NCBI RefSeq assembly: GCF_014205165.1
Contig: NZ_JACHMZ010000001.1
Coordinates: forward strand, 4,446,501 to 4,510,500
From: Micromonospora carbonacea
GTDB lineage: Bacteria; Actinomycetota; Actinomycetes; Mycobacteriales; Micromonosporaceae
Direction of reading: 5' to 3'
Length of the DNA stretch: 64,000 bases
The position numbers and the translations under genes are program-made. The notes beneath the pieces were generated by a model, which saw only the letters and a list, made by a program, of their open reading frames with translations, searched no databases and was not told the DNA's origin. Positions 49,471 to 57,726 of the stretch are shown here, in pieces. Position 1 is the first letter of the stretch. Every line of letters begins with the position of its first letter.

Positions 49471-50694
49471 GTGCTCACGGAATCTTCGGCAGCAGTGGTA
49501 CGGGCGACCCTGCCCGCGGTGCAGGCGCACGGCGCGGCGATCACCGGCCGGTTCTACCAGCGGATGTTCGCCGCCCGTCCGGAGCTGCTGGACCTGTTCA
49601 ACCGGGGCAACCAGGCCACCGGGGCGCAGCAGGCCGCGCTGGCCGCCGCCGTGGTCGCGTACGCGGAGCACCTGGTCGGCCTCAGCGACGCGCCGTGGGG
49701 GCCGATCATGGACCGGATCGCGCACAAGCACGCCTCGCTCGGCATCACCCCGGCGCAGTACCCGATCGTGGGGCGGCACCTGCTCGCCGCCGTCGGCGAG
49801 GTGCTCGGCGACGCGGTCACCCCGGAGGTCGTCGCGGCGTGGGACGAGACGTACTGGCTGCTGGCCTGCGAGCTGGTGGCCCGGGAGGCCCGGCTCTACC
49901 AGGGCGCGGGGGTCGCCGGGGGCGAGCCGGTCTGGCGGGCCTGGCGGGTGGCCGAGCGGGTCCGGGAGACCGCCGACGTGGTCTCCCTCGGCCTGGAGCC
50001 GGTCGACGGCGGCGACGTGCCCGGCTTCGTCCCCGGCCAGTACGTCTCCGTCGCGGTCGACCTCGACGGCGGCCGGGGCCGGCAGATCCGGCAGTACAGC
50101 CTCTCCGGCCGCCCGGGGGCGGCACGCTGGCGGATCACCGTCAAGCGGGTCCGCGGCGTGGCCGGCGCGCCCGACGGGATGGTCTCCACCTTCCTGCACG
50201 ACCGGGTCGCCGCGGGCGACGCGCTGCGGCTGAGCCCGCCGTTCGGTGAGGTGAGCGCGGTGGCCGGGGACGGGCCGCTGGTGCTGGTCAGCGCCGGCAT
50301 CGGGCTCACCCCGGCGATGTCCGCGCTGGAGCATTTGGCGGCCACCGCGCCGCAGCGGCCGGTGACGCTGGTGCACGCCGACCGGGCCGGCACCGCGCAC
50401 GCGCTGCGCGACGAGCTGCCCCGGCTGCACCACGCGCTGCCCAACCTGCGCACCGCGCTGTGGTACGAGGAGCCGGACGGGGCCGACGGTCGTCTCACCG
50501 GGCTGCCCGTGCGGGTCAGCGCCGGGCGGGTCGACCCGGAGCTGATCCCGCTCGCCACCGACGCCCACGTGCACCTGTGCGGGCCGCTGCCGTTCATGAA
50601 CCAGGTCCGGGGCGGCCTGCTGCGCCGGGGCTTCCCGAGCGACCGGATCGCCTACGAGGTGTTCGGCCCCGGCATGCTGCGCGACGCGGAGTAG
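49471..50694 (+). CDS. hmp: Flavohaemoglobin (nitric oxide dioxygenase)
   Basis: The 407-residue protein converts nitric oxide and oxygen to nitrate using NADH. Residues 1-140 are a globin with the proximal histidine in [11 protein letters not shown] (near residue 90). FAD binds at RQYSLSG (near residue 208) and NADH at [10 protein letters not shown] (near residue 275), and CGPLPFM closes the reductase domain. GTG start at 49471 follows GGAGGACGC. Divergent NsrR and the palindrome between indicate induction by nitric oxide. Domain order and length fit the Hmp family. Confidence 0.92.
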   Translation: MLTESSAAVVRATLPAVQAHGAAITGRFYQRMFAARPELLDLFNRGNQATGAQQAALAAAVVAYAEHLVGLSDAPWGPIMDRIAHKHASLGITPAQYPIVGRHLLAAVGEVLGDAVTPEVVAAWDETYWLLACELVAREARLYQGAGVAGGEPVWRAWRVAERVRETADVVSLGLEPVDGGDVPGFVPGQYVSVAVDLDGGRGRQIRQYSLSGRPGAARWRITVKRVRGVAGAPDGMVSTFLHDRVAAGDALRLSPPFGEVSAVAGDGPLVLVSAGIGLTPAMSALEHLAATAPQRPVTLVHADRAGTAHALRDELPRLHHALPNLRTALWYEEPDGADGRLTGLPVRVSAGRVDPELIPLATDAHVHLCGPLPFMNQVRGGLLRRGFPSDRIAYEVFGPGMLRDAE

Positions 50695-50776
50695 GGCGGG
50701 GAGGGCGACGCGGAGCAGGGCGGAGAAGTCGGCGGTCCGCCGGTTAGGCGGCGGGGGCGAGGGTAGGGACTCTGCC

Positions 50777-52042
50777 ATGCGCATCGCGATGATCTCGGAG
50801 CACGCCAGCCCGCTCGCCGTGCTCGGGGGGCAGGGCACCGGGGGGCAGGGCACCGGCGACGGCGGCACGGGCGGGGAGGGCGCCGGCGGGCTGCACACCC
50901 ACGTGGCGGAGCTGGCCGCGGAACTGAGCGGCCAGGGTCACGACGTGCGCGTCTACACCCGCCGCGACTCCCCGGCCCTGCCCGACGCGGTGCCCACCGG
51001 CGACGGCTACCAGGTGTGGCACGTGCCGGCGGGCCCGGCCCGGCGGCTGCCCTCGGACGAGCTGCTGCCGCACCTGGGCGAGTTCGGCCGGTGGCTCGCC
51101 GGCCAGTGGCGCGACGGCGGGTGGCTGCCCGACGTCGCGCACGCCCACTTCTGGACGAGCGGGCTGGCCACCGTGCACGCGGGACGCCGCGCCGGGGTGC
51201 CGGTGGTGTTGACGTACCACGCGTTGGGCGCGGCGGCGGCCCGGCGGCAGCGGGACCCGCGCGACACCGGCCCGCCGGGGCGGCTCGGCTACGAACGCGC
51301 CCTCGGCCGGGCGGTGGACCGGGTGGTCGTGCAGTCCCAGGAGGAGTTCGGCGAGCTGGTCCGCCTCGGCGTTCCCCGGTCCCGGATGGCGCTGGTCCCG
51401 GCCGGGGTCAACGAGCGGATCTTCCGCCCGGACGGCCCGGCCGCTCCGCGCGACCCGGCCCGCCCGCGCGTGCTCACCGTCGGCCGGCTGGTGGAGCACA
51501 AGGGCCTCCAGGAGGTCGTCCGGGCGATGCCGGCCGTGCCGGACGCCGAGTGCGTGATCGTGGGCGGCCCCCCGGCGAGGCTGCTGCCCGCCGACGGCTT
51601 CGCCGGCCGGCTGACCGCGCTCGCCGAGTCCTGCGGGGTGGCCGACCGGGTCCGGCTGGTCGGCGCGGTCCCGCGCACGGAGCTGGCCGCCTGGTACCGC
51701 TCGGCGGACGTGCTGGTCGCCGCCGGATGGCACGAGCCGTTCGGGTCGACCGCGCTGGAGGGCATGGCCTGCGGGCTGCCGGTGATCGGCACCGACGTGG
51801 GCGGCATCGCCGACACCGTCGTCGACGGCCTCACCGGCGACCTGGTCCCGCCCCGCGACCCGCGCGCGCTGGGCGTGGCCATCCGCCGGCTGCTCGCCGA
51901 CAACGTGCGCCGCTTCGCGTACGCGACGGCGGCGCTGGACCGGGTCCGCAGCCGGTACTCGTGGCGGCGCTGCGCCGAGCAGCTCGCTGCCGTGTACGCG
52001 TCGGTGGGCGCCGTCGCCCGGCCGGCACCGGCGCTGGCCTGA
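50777..52042 (+). CDS. Glycosyltransferase family 4 with glycine-rich loop repeat
   Basis: The 421-residue protein is a GT-B glycosyltransferase: [18 protein letters not shown] at the N-terminus, PDVAHAHFW (acceptor domain histidine), [15 protein letters not shown], and [25 protein letters not shown] (near residues 315-339) in the donor domain, the E(x7)E pattern. The N-terminal loop between strand 1 and helix 1 contains a repeat [20 protein letters not shown], encoded by a perfect 15-base tandem duplication. ATG 50777. It is far from the main glycan locus; role unknown, perhaps a lipid- or mycothiol-type glycoside. Confidence 0.85.
   Translation: MRIAMISEHASPLAVLGGQGTGGQGTGDGGTGGEGAGGLHTHVAELAAELSGQGHDVRVYTRRDSPALPDAVPTGDGYQVWHVPAGPARRLPSDELLPHLGEFGRWLAGQWRDGGWLPDVAHAHFWTSGLATVHAGRRAGVPVVLTYHALGAAAARRQRDPRDTGPPGRLGYERALGRAVDRVVVQSQEEFGELVRLGVPRSRMALVPAGVNERIFRPDGPAAPRDPARPRVLTVGRLVEHKGLQEVVRAMPAVPDAECVIVGGPPARLLPADGFAGRLTALAESCGVADRVRLVGAVPRTELAAWYRSADVLVAAGWHEPFGSTALEGMACGLPVIGTDVGGIADTVVDGLTGDLVPPRDPRALGVAIRRLLADNVRRFAYATAALDRVRSRYSWRRCAEQLAAVYASVGAVARPAPALA
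50825..50854 (+). repeat. Perfect 15-base tandem duplication inside a GT4 gene
   Basis: GGGGGGCAGGGCACC occurs twice in direct succession, followed by two degenerate copies to about 50883. It encodes a five-residue repeat GGQGT in the nucleotide-binding glycine loop of the glycosyltransferase. The unit length keeps the frame, so changes in copy number would only lengthen or shorten the loop. Confidence 0.85.
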
Positions 52043-52135
52043 CGGCCCCGGGCCCGCCCGGCCGCGCCCGGCGACGCACCCCGCCCCACCGCCCGCCGCG
52101 CCCGGCGGGCCGGCGACGGCCCCGCCGACCACCCC

Positions 52136-52155
52136 AAGCTACCCGTCGGTAGCTT
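52136..52155. promoter_or_regulatory. Perfect 20-base inverted repeat at the alpha/beta hydrolase promoter
   Basis: AAGCTACC and GGTAGCTT are perfect 8-base arms around CGTC. A -10 box TAGGCT lies at 52163-52168, and the GTG start at 52175 follows after 6 bases, so the mRNA is probably leaderless. The inverted repeat covers the place of the -35 box, as expected for a repressor operator. No regulator gene is adjacent. Confidence 0.6.
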
Positions 52156-52174
52156 ACGGCCGTAGGCTGGGCCG

Positions 52175-53038
52175 GTGAGCGCGCCCGGGGAGTACACGCA
52201 GGAGTACGTCGACGTCGACGGGGCCCGGCTCGGGGTGCAGGTCCACCCCGAGCCCGACGGCCCGCCCGGTGCCCCGGTCGTGGTGCTCTGGCCCGCCATG
52301 GGGGTGCGCGCCCGCTACTACCGCCCCTTCGCCGCGCACCTGCGGGCCGCCGGCCTCGCCGTGGTCGTCGCCGACCTGCGCGGCACCGGGGAGAGCACGC
52401 CCGCGCCGAGCCGCGCCTGCCGGTACGGCTACGCCGAGCTGGCCGCCGACGTGGGCGCGGTGCTGGCGGCGCTGAAGCCCCGGCTGGACGGCCGGCCCAC
52501 CATCCTGCTCGGGCACTCCCTCGGCGGCCAGGCCGCCCTGCTGCACCTGGCCCTGCACGGCGCCGGCGCGGTGGACGGGCTGGCCCTGGTCGCCGTCGGC
52601 GTCCCCTATTGGCGGCACTACCAGGGGCCACGCCGGTTCGGGGTGCTGCCGTACAGCCAGGGGATCGCCGCGACCGCCCGGCTGCTCGGCGTCTGGCCCG
52701 GCTGGGGGTTCGGCGGCCGGCAGGCGCGCGGGGTGATCCGGGACTGGGCGTACACCGCCCGCGCCGGCCGCTTCCCCGCCCTGGACGGGGTGGACGTCGA
52801 GGCGGCGCTGCGCACGCTGGACGTGCCGGTGCTCGCGCTGAGCGTCGACGACGACCAGTACACCCCGCACGCCGCGCTGGACCACCTCTGCGGCAAGCTC
52901 CCCGCGGCCACCGTCGTGCGCGAGCGCCTCACCTCGGCGCAGGCGGGCGCCCCGCTGGACCACTTCGCCTGGGTACGCGCCAGCGGGCCGGTGGCCGCCC
53001 GGGTGGCGGCGTGGGCGGCCGGCCTGCCGAAGGCATGA
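52175..53038 (+). CDS. Alpha/beta hydrolase
   Basis: The 287-residue protein has the alpha/beta hydrolase layout: nucleophile serine in GHSLGG (near residue 112), DDDQYTPH as acid and LDHFAWV with the base histidine. VADLRGTGES is the common loop after strand 4. Substrate unknown; the family includes esterases and thioesterases. The GTG at 52175 follows TAGGCT by 6 bases, hence no ribosome site. The palindrome in front suggests specific repression. It lies upstream of a small membrane protein after a 75-base gap, perhaps in one transcript. Confidence 0.85.
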   Translation: MSAPGEYTQEYVDVDGARLGVQVHPEPDGPPGAPVVVLWPAMGVRARYYRPFAAHLRAAGLAVVVADLRGTGESTPAPSRACRYGYAELAADVGAVLAALKPRLDGRPTILLGHSLGGQAALLHLALHGAGAVDGLALVAVGVPYWRHYQGPRRFGVLPYSQGIAATARLLGVWPGWGFGGRQARGVIRDWAYTARAGRFPALDGVDVEAALRTLDVPVLALSVDDDQYTPHAALDHLCGKLPAATVVRERLTSAQAGAPLDHFAWVRASGPVAARVAAWAAGLPKA

Positions 53039-53113
53039 CCGGCTCCCTTCCCCGTGCGTAGTCGCGCGATCGGTGGGTATGCCGCAGCGCCCGTACGGTT
53101 GGAAGGGGATCAG

Positions 53114-53743
53114 ATGTCCGAACGACACACCGCCCTGCGCTCGATGCACGACCTCGGCCTCGCCGCCTGGTTCGGCGGCTCGCTGATGGGTGCGCTCGGC
53201 GTCAACGGCGCGGCGACGCAGATCAACGACTCGACCCAGCGGCTCCCGGTGGCCTCCGCCGGGTGGTCCCGGTGGACGCCGGTCAACGCGGCGGCGATCG
53301 GGGCCCACCTGGCCGGCGCGGTCGGCGAGCTGGCGACCGAGAGCCCCCGCATGCTCGCCCAGTCGGGCGTGGGCCGGATGAGCGCCGTGAAGACGGCCCT
53401 CACGGTCGGCGCGCTGGCGGTCACCGGCTACAGCCGGCTGCTGGGCATGCGGCTGCAACGGGCCGGCGGCCCGTCGGTCGAGGGGATCACCGAGCCGAAC
53501 CCGCAGACGCCGGCCGACGTCGCCTCCTACCAGCGGCAGATGCGGCTGCTCCAGTGGACGATCCCGGCGCTCACCGGCGCGCTGGTGGTGGTCACCGCGT
53601 ACATGAGCGAGCAGCAGAAGCCCGGCCAGGTGTTCCGGGGGATGATCGGCCGGGTCGGCGGGCTGGCGAGCGCGCCGAAGACGATCGGCAAGGTGGCGGC
53701 GATGGGCGCGGCCAAGCGCCAGATGGCCATGTCCGGCCGCTGA
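53114..53743 (+). CDS. Conserved membrane protein of unknown function
   Basis: The 209-residue protein has about four hydrophobic stretches: LGLAAWFGGSLMGALGV, VNAAAIGAHLAGAVGEL, ALTVGALAVTGYSRLLG and IPALTGALVVVTAYM. The start was moved to ATG 53114 since AAGGGG lies 6 bases upstream; an earlier in-frame start has no site. The pattern MHDLGLAAWFGGSLMGALG(V)NGA is one I associate with small actinobacterial membrane proteins of unknown role. No catalytic motif is seen. Confidence 0.72.
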   Translation: MSERHTALRSMHDLGLAAWFGGSLMGALGVNGAATQINDSTQRLPVASAGWSRWTPVNAAAIGAHLAGAVGELATESPRMLAQSGVGRMSAVKTALTVGALAVTGYSRLLGMRLQRAGGPSVEGITEPNPQTPADVASYQRQMRLLQWTIPALTGALVVVTAYMSEQQKPGQVFRGMIGRVGGLASAPKTIGKVAAMGAAKRQMAMSGR

Positions 53744-53854
53744 CCGTCCGCCACGCGCCGCTCCTGCCCCGCCGCCGCCACGGGCGGGGCGGGAGCGGCG
53801 CGGGCGGGCGACCGACGCCCGTACGCAACCGACCAGCGAGCCAGCGAGGTGGCC

Positions 53855-54250
53855 ATGGCCAGCAGGGACGCATCGACGCCCGGCGGGGACCGGGGTGGGC
53901 CCGGGTCCGCCGACCCGTGGGGCAGCACCGACGGCTTCGACGCCGACCCGCCCTGGGGCGCCGGGGAGGACTCCCCGATGGACGAGGGCAGCGAGGAGAC
54001 CGCCGCGCCGCGCGGCAGCCTCGGCGAGCGGCGGGCCGGCGAGCCGGCCGCGCCCACGCCACCGGCGGGCCGGCACGGGTTCGGCCCGGTCGAGGAGCGG
54101 CCGACGGTCCCGGCGGGGCCGGGCGCGCCGCCCGACCCCGCGCCGTCGGGGCGCGCCTTCCCCGACGACAGCGCGGACGGTGACCTGCCGGACAACGCCC
54201 TGGAGGAGGCGACCGGCATGCGCCCGGAGGGGATCAGCCGCCGCGGCTGA
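53855..54250 (+). CDS. Hypothetical acidic, disordered protein
   Basis: The 131-residue protein is rich in Gly, Pro, Asp and Ala with no hydrophobic core, so it is probably largely disordered. ATG 53855 has GAGG 5 bases upstream; a GTG two codons before is also possible. The frame ends by overlapping the convergent DUF72 gene by 17 bases. The absence of a recognised domain makes function unknown. Coding is supported by the ribosome site but composition alone could give such a frame. Confidence 0.5.
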   Translation: MASRDASTPGGDRGGPGSADPWGSTDGFDADPPWGAGEDSPMDEGSEETAAPRGSLGERRAGEPAAPTPPAGRHGFGPVEERPTVPAGPGAPPDPAPSGRAFPDDSADGDLPDNALEEATGMRPEGISRRG

Positions 54251-55142
54251 CCCCGGCGGGCGCGACGGCCGCCTCGCCGACGAGCTCGGCCAGCCGGGCG
54301 GCGTCGCGCTGGGCCTGGCCGCCGCAGCAGTTGTTGAACAGCACGTGCAGCTCGTCGACGCCGCCGGCCAGCTCGGTCAGCAGCTCCGCCCAGGCGCGCA
54401 GCTCCCGCTCGTCGTAGGCGTACCGGAACTTGTCCTGCTTGTCGCCGCTCTCCCAGGCCGCGCTGTGGCCGTGGAACCGGACCACCGCCGGGTCCGCGGT
54501 GGCGACCAGGATCGGCGGCACCGACGAGGCGAACCCCTGCGGCATGTCCACGCAGACGAAGGAGAGGTCGTGCTCGCGCAGGTGGGTCAACGTGCGCAGT
54601 GCGGTGGCCTCGTCGGCGAACCAGGAGCCGTGCCGCAGCTCGACGCTCACCCGCCAGGGGCGCAGCCGCGCGGCCGTCTCAACGATGCGCCGCTCGGCGG
54701 CGGCGCTGCGCGCCAGCCACGGCGGAAACTGCAACAGCACCGCGCCGAGCCGGTCGGCCGCCGCGATCGGCTCCAGCGCCGCGCGGAACCGGCTCCACAG
54801 CTCGTCGTACGCCCCGGCGGGCAGGTCCCGGCGGCGCACGCGCGACGGGCCGCCGGCCGGGCGCAGGTCCCGGGGCAGCACCGAGACCGGGGTCGGGTGG
54901 CCGGTGAAGAGGCTGAACGCCTTGACGTCGAAGGTGAAGCCCGGCGGGGTGGCGGCCACCCACCCGGCGGTGGTCTCCGGCGCGGGCACCGCGTAGTACG
55001 AGGTGTCCACCTCGACCAGCCCGAACCGCTCGGCGTAGAAGCCGAGGCGGCCGGCGGGGGTGTTGACGGCGCGCGGATACCACCCCGAGCGCAGCAGCAG
55101 CTGGTCGGCCCACGAGGACGTGCCCACCCTGATCTCACCCAT
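54234..55142 (-). CDS. DUF72 family protein (YecE-like)
   Basis: The 302-residue protein matches the DUF72 TIM-barrel family: IRVGTSSWADQLLL at the N-terminus, YAERFGLVEVDTSYYAVP, FTFDVKAFSLFTGH, LLQFPPWL, VSVELRHGSW, YVRFHG-type segment VVRFHGHSAAW and the C-terminal VLFNNCCGGQAQRDA. The biochemical function of DUF72 is not established. ATG 55142. Its end overlaps the convergent disordered-protein gene. It is alone in its transcript. Confidence 0.9.
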   Translation of the reverse strand: MGEIRVGTSSWADQLLLRSGWYPRAVNTPAGRLGFYAERFGLVEVDTSYYAVPAPETTAGWVAATPPGFTFDVKAFSLFTGHPTPVSVLPRDLRPAGGPSRVRRRDLPAGAYDELWSRFRAALEPIAAADRLGAVLLQFPPWLARSAAAERRIVETAARLRPWRVSVELRHGSWFADEATALRTLTHLREHDLSFVCVDMPQGFASSVPPILVATADPAVVRFHGHSAAWESGDKQDKFRYAYDERELRAWAELLTELAGGVDELHVLFNNCCGGQAQRDAARLAELVGEAAVAPAGVSRGG

Positions 55143-55268
55143 GTGGATCAGTGGACCGCGCCCCGGCCGGATCGGCAACCGGAGCGCCACCCGCCAGGTC
55201 GCCGGGTGGCGGAAAGTGTCGGTGGGTCCGCATAGGTTGGTCGGGAGATGACCAGTAAGGATGGTGGC

Positions 55269-55772
55269 ATGACCAGTCCCGAGCAGCTCCGCACCGGCGA
55301 GCGGGCCGACCTGTTGCAGGCCCTGCGCCAGCACCGCGCGTTCCTGCGCAGGACCGTGGACGGCCTCACCGACGAGCAGGCCGCGCGGCGCAGCACGGTC
55401 AGCGAGCTCTGCCTCGGCGGGCTGATCAAGCACGTCGCCCTCACCGAGCAGTCGTGGCTGCGGTTCGCCGTCGACGGCGCCGACGCGATGCGGGCCGGCC
55501 AGGAGGACTGGGCCGACGGGTTCCGGATGGGCGACGAGACCCTGGCCGCCCTGCTCGACCGCTACGCCCGGGTGGCCGCGACGACCGACGAGCTGGTCGC
55601 GACGCTCGACCTGGACGCCGCCCACGCGCTGCCCGCCGCCCCCTGGTTCGAGCCCGGGGCGACCTGGTCGGTGCGCCGGGTGCTGCTGCACGTGATCGCC
55701 GAGACGTCCCAGCACGCCGGGCACGCCGACATCCTCCGCGAGGCCATCGACGGCGCGAAGATGATGGGCTGA
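55269..55772 (+). CDS. DinB-fold protein (DUF664-like)
   Basis: The 167-residue four-helix protein has the metal-binding histidine pattern of the DinB superfamily: GGLIKHVALTEQSWL near residue 51, and HVIAETSQHAGHADILRE near residue 140. Many actinobacterial members are mycothiol- or bacillithiol-dependent transferases. ATG 55269 is favoured by AGGA 7 bases upstream. An ATG 21 bases earlier at 55248 lies 9 bases after TAGGTT and could serve a near-leaderless message. Function beyond the fold is not clear. Confidence 0.85.
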   Translation: MTSPEQLRTGERADLLQALRQHRAFLRRTVDGLTDEQAARRSTVSELCLGGLIKHVALTEQSWLRFAVDGADAMRAGQEDWADGFRMGDETLAALLDRYARVAATTDELVATLDLDAAHALPAAPWFEPGATWSVRRVLLHVIAETSQHAGHADILREAIDGAKMMG

Positions 55773-55831
55773 GCCGGCCCGTCCGGTGGCGATGTGACGC
55801 CCGCACGCCCGATGGCGCTGAGGGACACGAG

Positions 55832-56761
55832 ATGAACGCACACCGGATGGACCAGGAGACCGTCGAGCGCCTGCTCGCCGGCTCCGTCGGTGACCCCGTT
55901 GCCGGCCCTGTCGGCAGCTCCGTCGGCGACGCCCGACGCGACCCGGAGCCGCTGGTCCGACTCCTGGCGGCGGTCCGCGCCGCCCCCCGCCCCGACGAGC
56001 TGCGCGGCGAGGGCGCGGCCCTGCACGCCTTCCGGCTGGCCCGCGCCGGGTCGGCCGGGCCGGTCCGGGCGCGGCCCACGCTCCTCGCCGGCCTGTTGAG
56101 CGCGAAGGCCGCGCTCGCGGCGCTGGCCGTCGCCGCGACCGGCGGGGTCGCGCTCGCCGCCACCCACGGCGCGCTGCCCCAGCCGCTCGACGGGGCGGGC
56201 GAGCGGGCGGAGGCACCGGCGAGCGGGCGGCCCGCGCCGAGCCGGTCGCCGGGGCGCACCGCCGGCTCGCCGGGGGGCGTCCGCGACCCCCGGGTCCCGC
56301 CGGCCCCGCTGGTCGTCCTCTGTCACCGCCTGCGCGCCGAGGCCACGGTGGACGAGGCCCTCGCCGCGCCGCGCTACGCGGACCTGGTCGCCGCCGCCGG
56401 CGGCCCGGACCTTGTGGTGAGCTGGTGCGCCGAGGCGGTCGCGGCGTCCGCCCCGGCCGCCGCCACGACGCCGACGGGTCAACCGGGCGTCGACGGAAGG
56501 CCGGACGGGCGGCCCGGCCGGTCCCCGGCCACTCCCTCGCTGCCGGCTGGCCCTCCGTCGGGCGGCCCCGCGTCGCCAGGGAGGCCCACGGTGCCGGCGA
56601 CCCCGCCGATGCCGGGAACTCCGTCGATGCCGGGAACTCCGTCGGCGCCGGCGGGCCGACCCGCGCCGGCCGACCGGTCCATGCCGGCCACCCCGGCGGG
56701 AGGCCGACCCACTACGACACCCACCGGCCGGCCCGTCCCGACCACGCGCGGCGCAGGGTGA
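55832..56761 (+). CDS. Hypothetical single-pass membrane protein with Pro-rich tail
   Basis: The 309-residue protein has a soluble N-terminal segment with LVRLLAAVRAAPRPDELRGEGAALHAFRLAR, one hydrophobic segment AALAALAVAATGGVALAA (near residues 94-111) and a long Pro/Gly/Thr-rich external part. This layout is seen in actinobacterial anti-sigma-like or sensor proteins, but no zinc motif is present and no sigma factor gene is adjacent. ATG 55832 follows AGGG with 7 bases between. The tail contains an 18-base tandem repeat. Function unknown. Confidence 0.68.
   Translation: MNAHRMDQETVERLLAGSVGDPVAGPVGSSVGDARRDPEPLVRLLAAVRAAPRPDELRGEGAALHAFRLARAGSAGPVRARPTLLAGLLSAKAALAALAVAATGGVALAATHGALPQPLDGAGERAEAPASGRPAPSRSPGRTAGSPGGVRDPRVPPAPLVVLCHRLRAEATVDEALAAPRYADLVAAAGGPDLVVSWCAEAVAASAPAAATTPTGQPGVDGRPDGRPGRSPATPSLPAGPPSGGPASPGRPTVPATPPMPGTPSMPGTPSAPAGRPAPADRSMPATPAGGRPTTTPTGRPVPTTRGAG
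56608..56643 (+). repeat. Perfect 18-base tandem repeat in the Pro-rich tail gene
   Basis: GATGCCGGGAACTCCGTC is repeated twice in direct succession and encodes the six-residue unit MPGTPS (MPGTPS-MPGTPS). Related but diverged copies surround it (VPATPP, APAGRP). In-frame length means that copy changes would alter only the length of the tail. Confidence 0.8.
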
Positions 56762-56786
56762 CCCGCCGAGTTGGCGGTACGATCAC

Positions 56787-57698
56787 CTGCGGAAGCTGCG
56801 GACGGAGTCCACGCTGACGCAGGAGCGGTTGGCCGAACGCGCCGGGGTGAGCGTCGAGACGATTCGCAAGCTGGAGCAGAACGAACGAACCAGCGCCCGC
56901 ATGTCGACCCTGAACCGGCTGGCTACCGCGCTGGGTGTGCCCACGACGGCATTGATGGGGTCCGCCGCCCAGGCACAGGCGATGCGTGAACCTAACGCCG
57001 AACCACTCGGCCTCGTCGACGTCCGCCGCGCGCTGACGCCGGTATCCGGTCTCGACGGACGCTCGGTGGTCGGCGATCCGGAGACCGGCCCACCCACCGC
57101 CGCCGACGTTCGCCGCTCCATCCTGACCGCGAACACGATCTACCACGCCAACGACTACGCAGCGGCGCTCGGGCTGATTCCCGGCCTGCTGGACGAGGCT
57201 CGGGCACTTGTCGGATTCAGCGACGGCGACGAACGGTCGACCGCCCACGCGCTCGCGTCCCGGGCGCACCAGTTGGCCGGTCGGCTGCTCATTCAGCTTC
57301 GCCGCCTGGACCTCGCACATGTCGCCCTCGCCTCGGCCCTCGACCACGCGCGTCGCAGTGGCGACCAGATGGTGGGTGCCGCAGCGGTCGCGCCGATGTG
57401 CTGGCTGCTGCTGCGGCAGGCCCGGTTCGCGGAGGCGGAGGCCCTCGCGGTCCGCACAGCCGATCAGGTCGAGCCGAGGCTGTCCACTGCGTCACCTGCC
57501 GAACTCGCCGCCTGGGGGTTCCTGCTGATGAAGGGCGCGTCGGCCGCGGTGCGGGACGCCAGGCACGCTGACGCCCGCGACATGCTCGACCTGGCGGCAG
57601 CCGGAGCGCACCGGCTCGGCGACCGGCCGAGCCCGGACGCCGACATCACCGGGGTGGCGCAGTGGCGGGTTCGGCGCGGGTTGACGCATCATCCTTGA
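56787..57698 (+). CDS. XRE-family helix-turn-helix regulator with TPR-like C-terminal domain
   Basis: The protein has an N-terminal helix-turn-helix LTQERLAERAGVSVETIRKLEQNERTSAR followed by a helical region with repeated ANDYAAALGLIPGLLDEAR, RRLDLAHVALASALDHAR and RFAEAEALAVRTADQ units of TPR type. The start is uncertain. The first ATG/GTG/TTG is TTG 56829, which would cut off the first helix (LRKLRTESTLTQER). The frame is open upstream without a standard start; CTG 56787 would include the whole HTH, and a GTG at 56759 is out of frame by one base. A single-base change at the 5' end is possible. Confidence 0.72.
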   Translation: MRKLRTESTLTQERLAERAGVSVETIRKLEQNERTSARMSTLNRLATALGVPTTALMGSAAQAQAMREPNAEPLGLVDVRRALTPVSGLDGRSVVGDPETGPPTAADVRRSILTANTIYHANDYAAALGLIPGLLDEARALVGFSDGDERSTAHALASRAHQLAGRLLIQLRRLDLAHVALASALDHARRSGDQMVGAAAVAPMCWLLLRQARFAEAEALAVRTADQVEPRLSTASPAELAAWGFLLMKGASAAVRDARHADARDMLDLAAAGAHRLGDRPSPDADITGVAQWRVRRGLTHHP

Positions 57699-57726
57699 TC
57701 ACCGGGGCGAGGTGCGCCGGGTGGGG

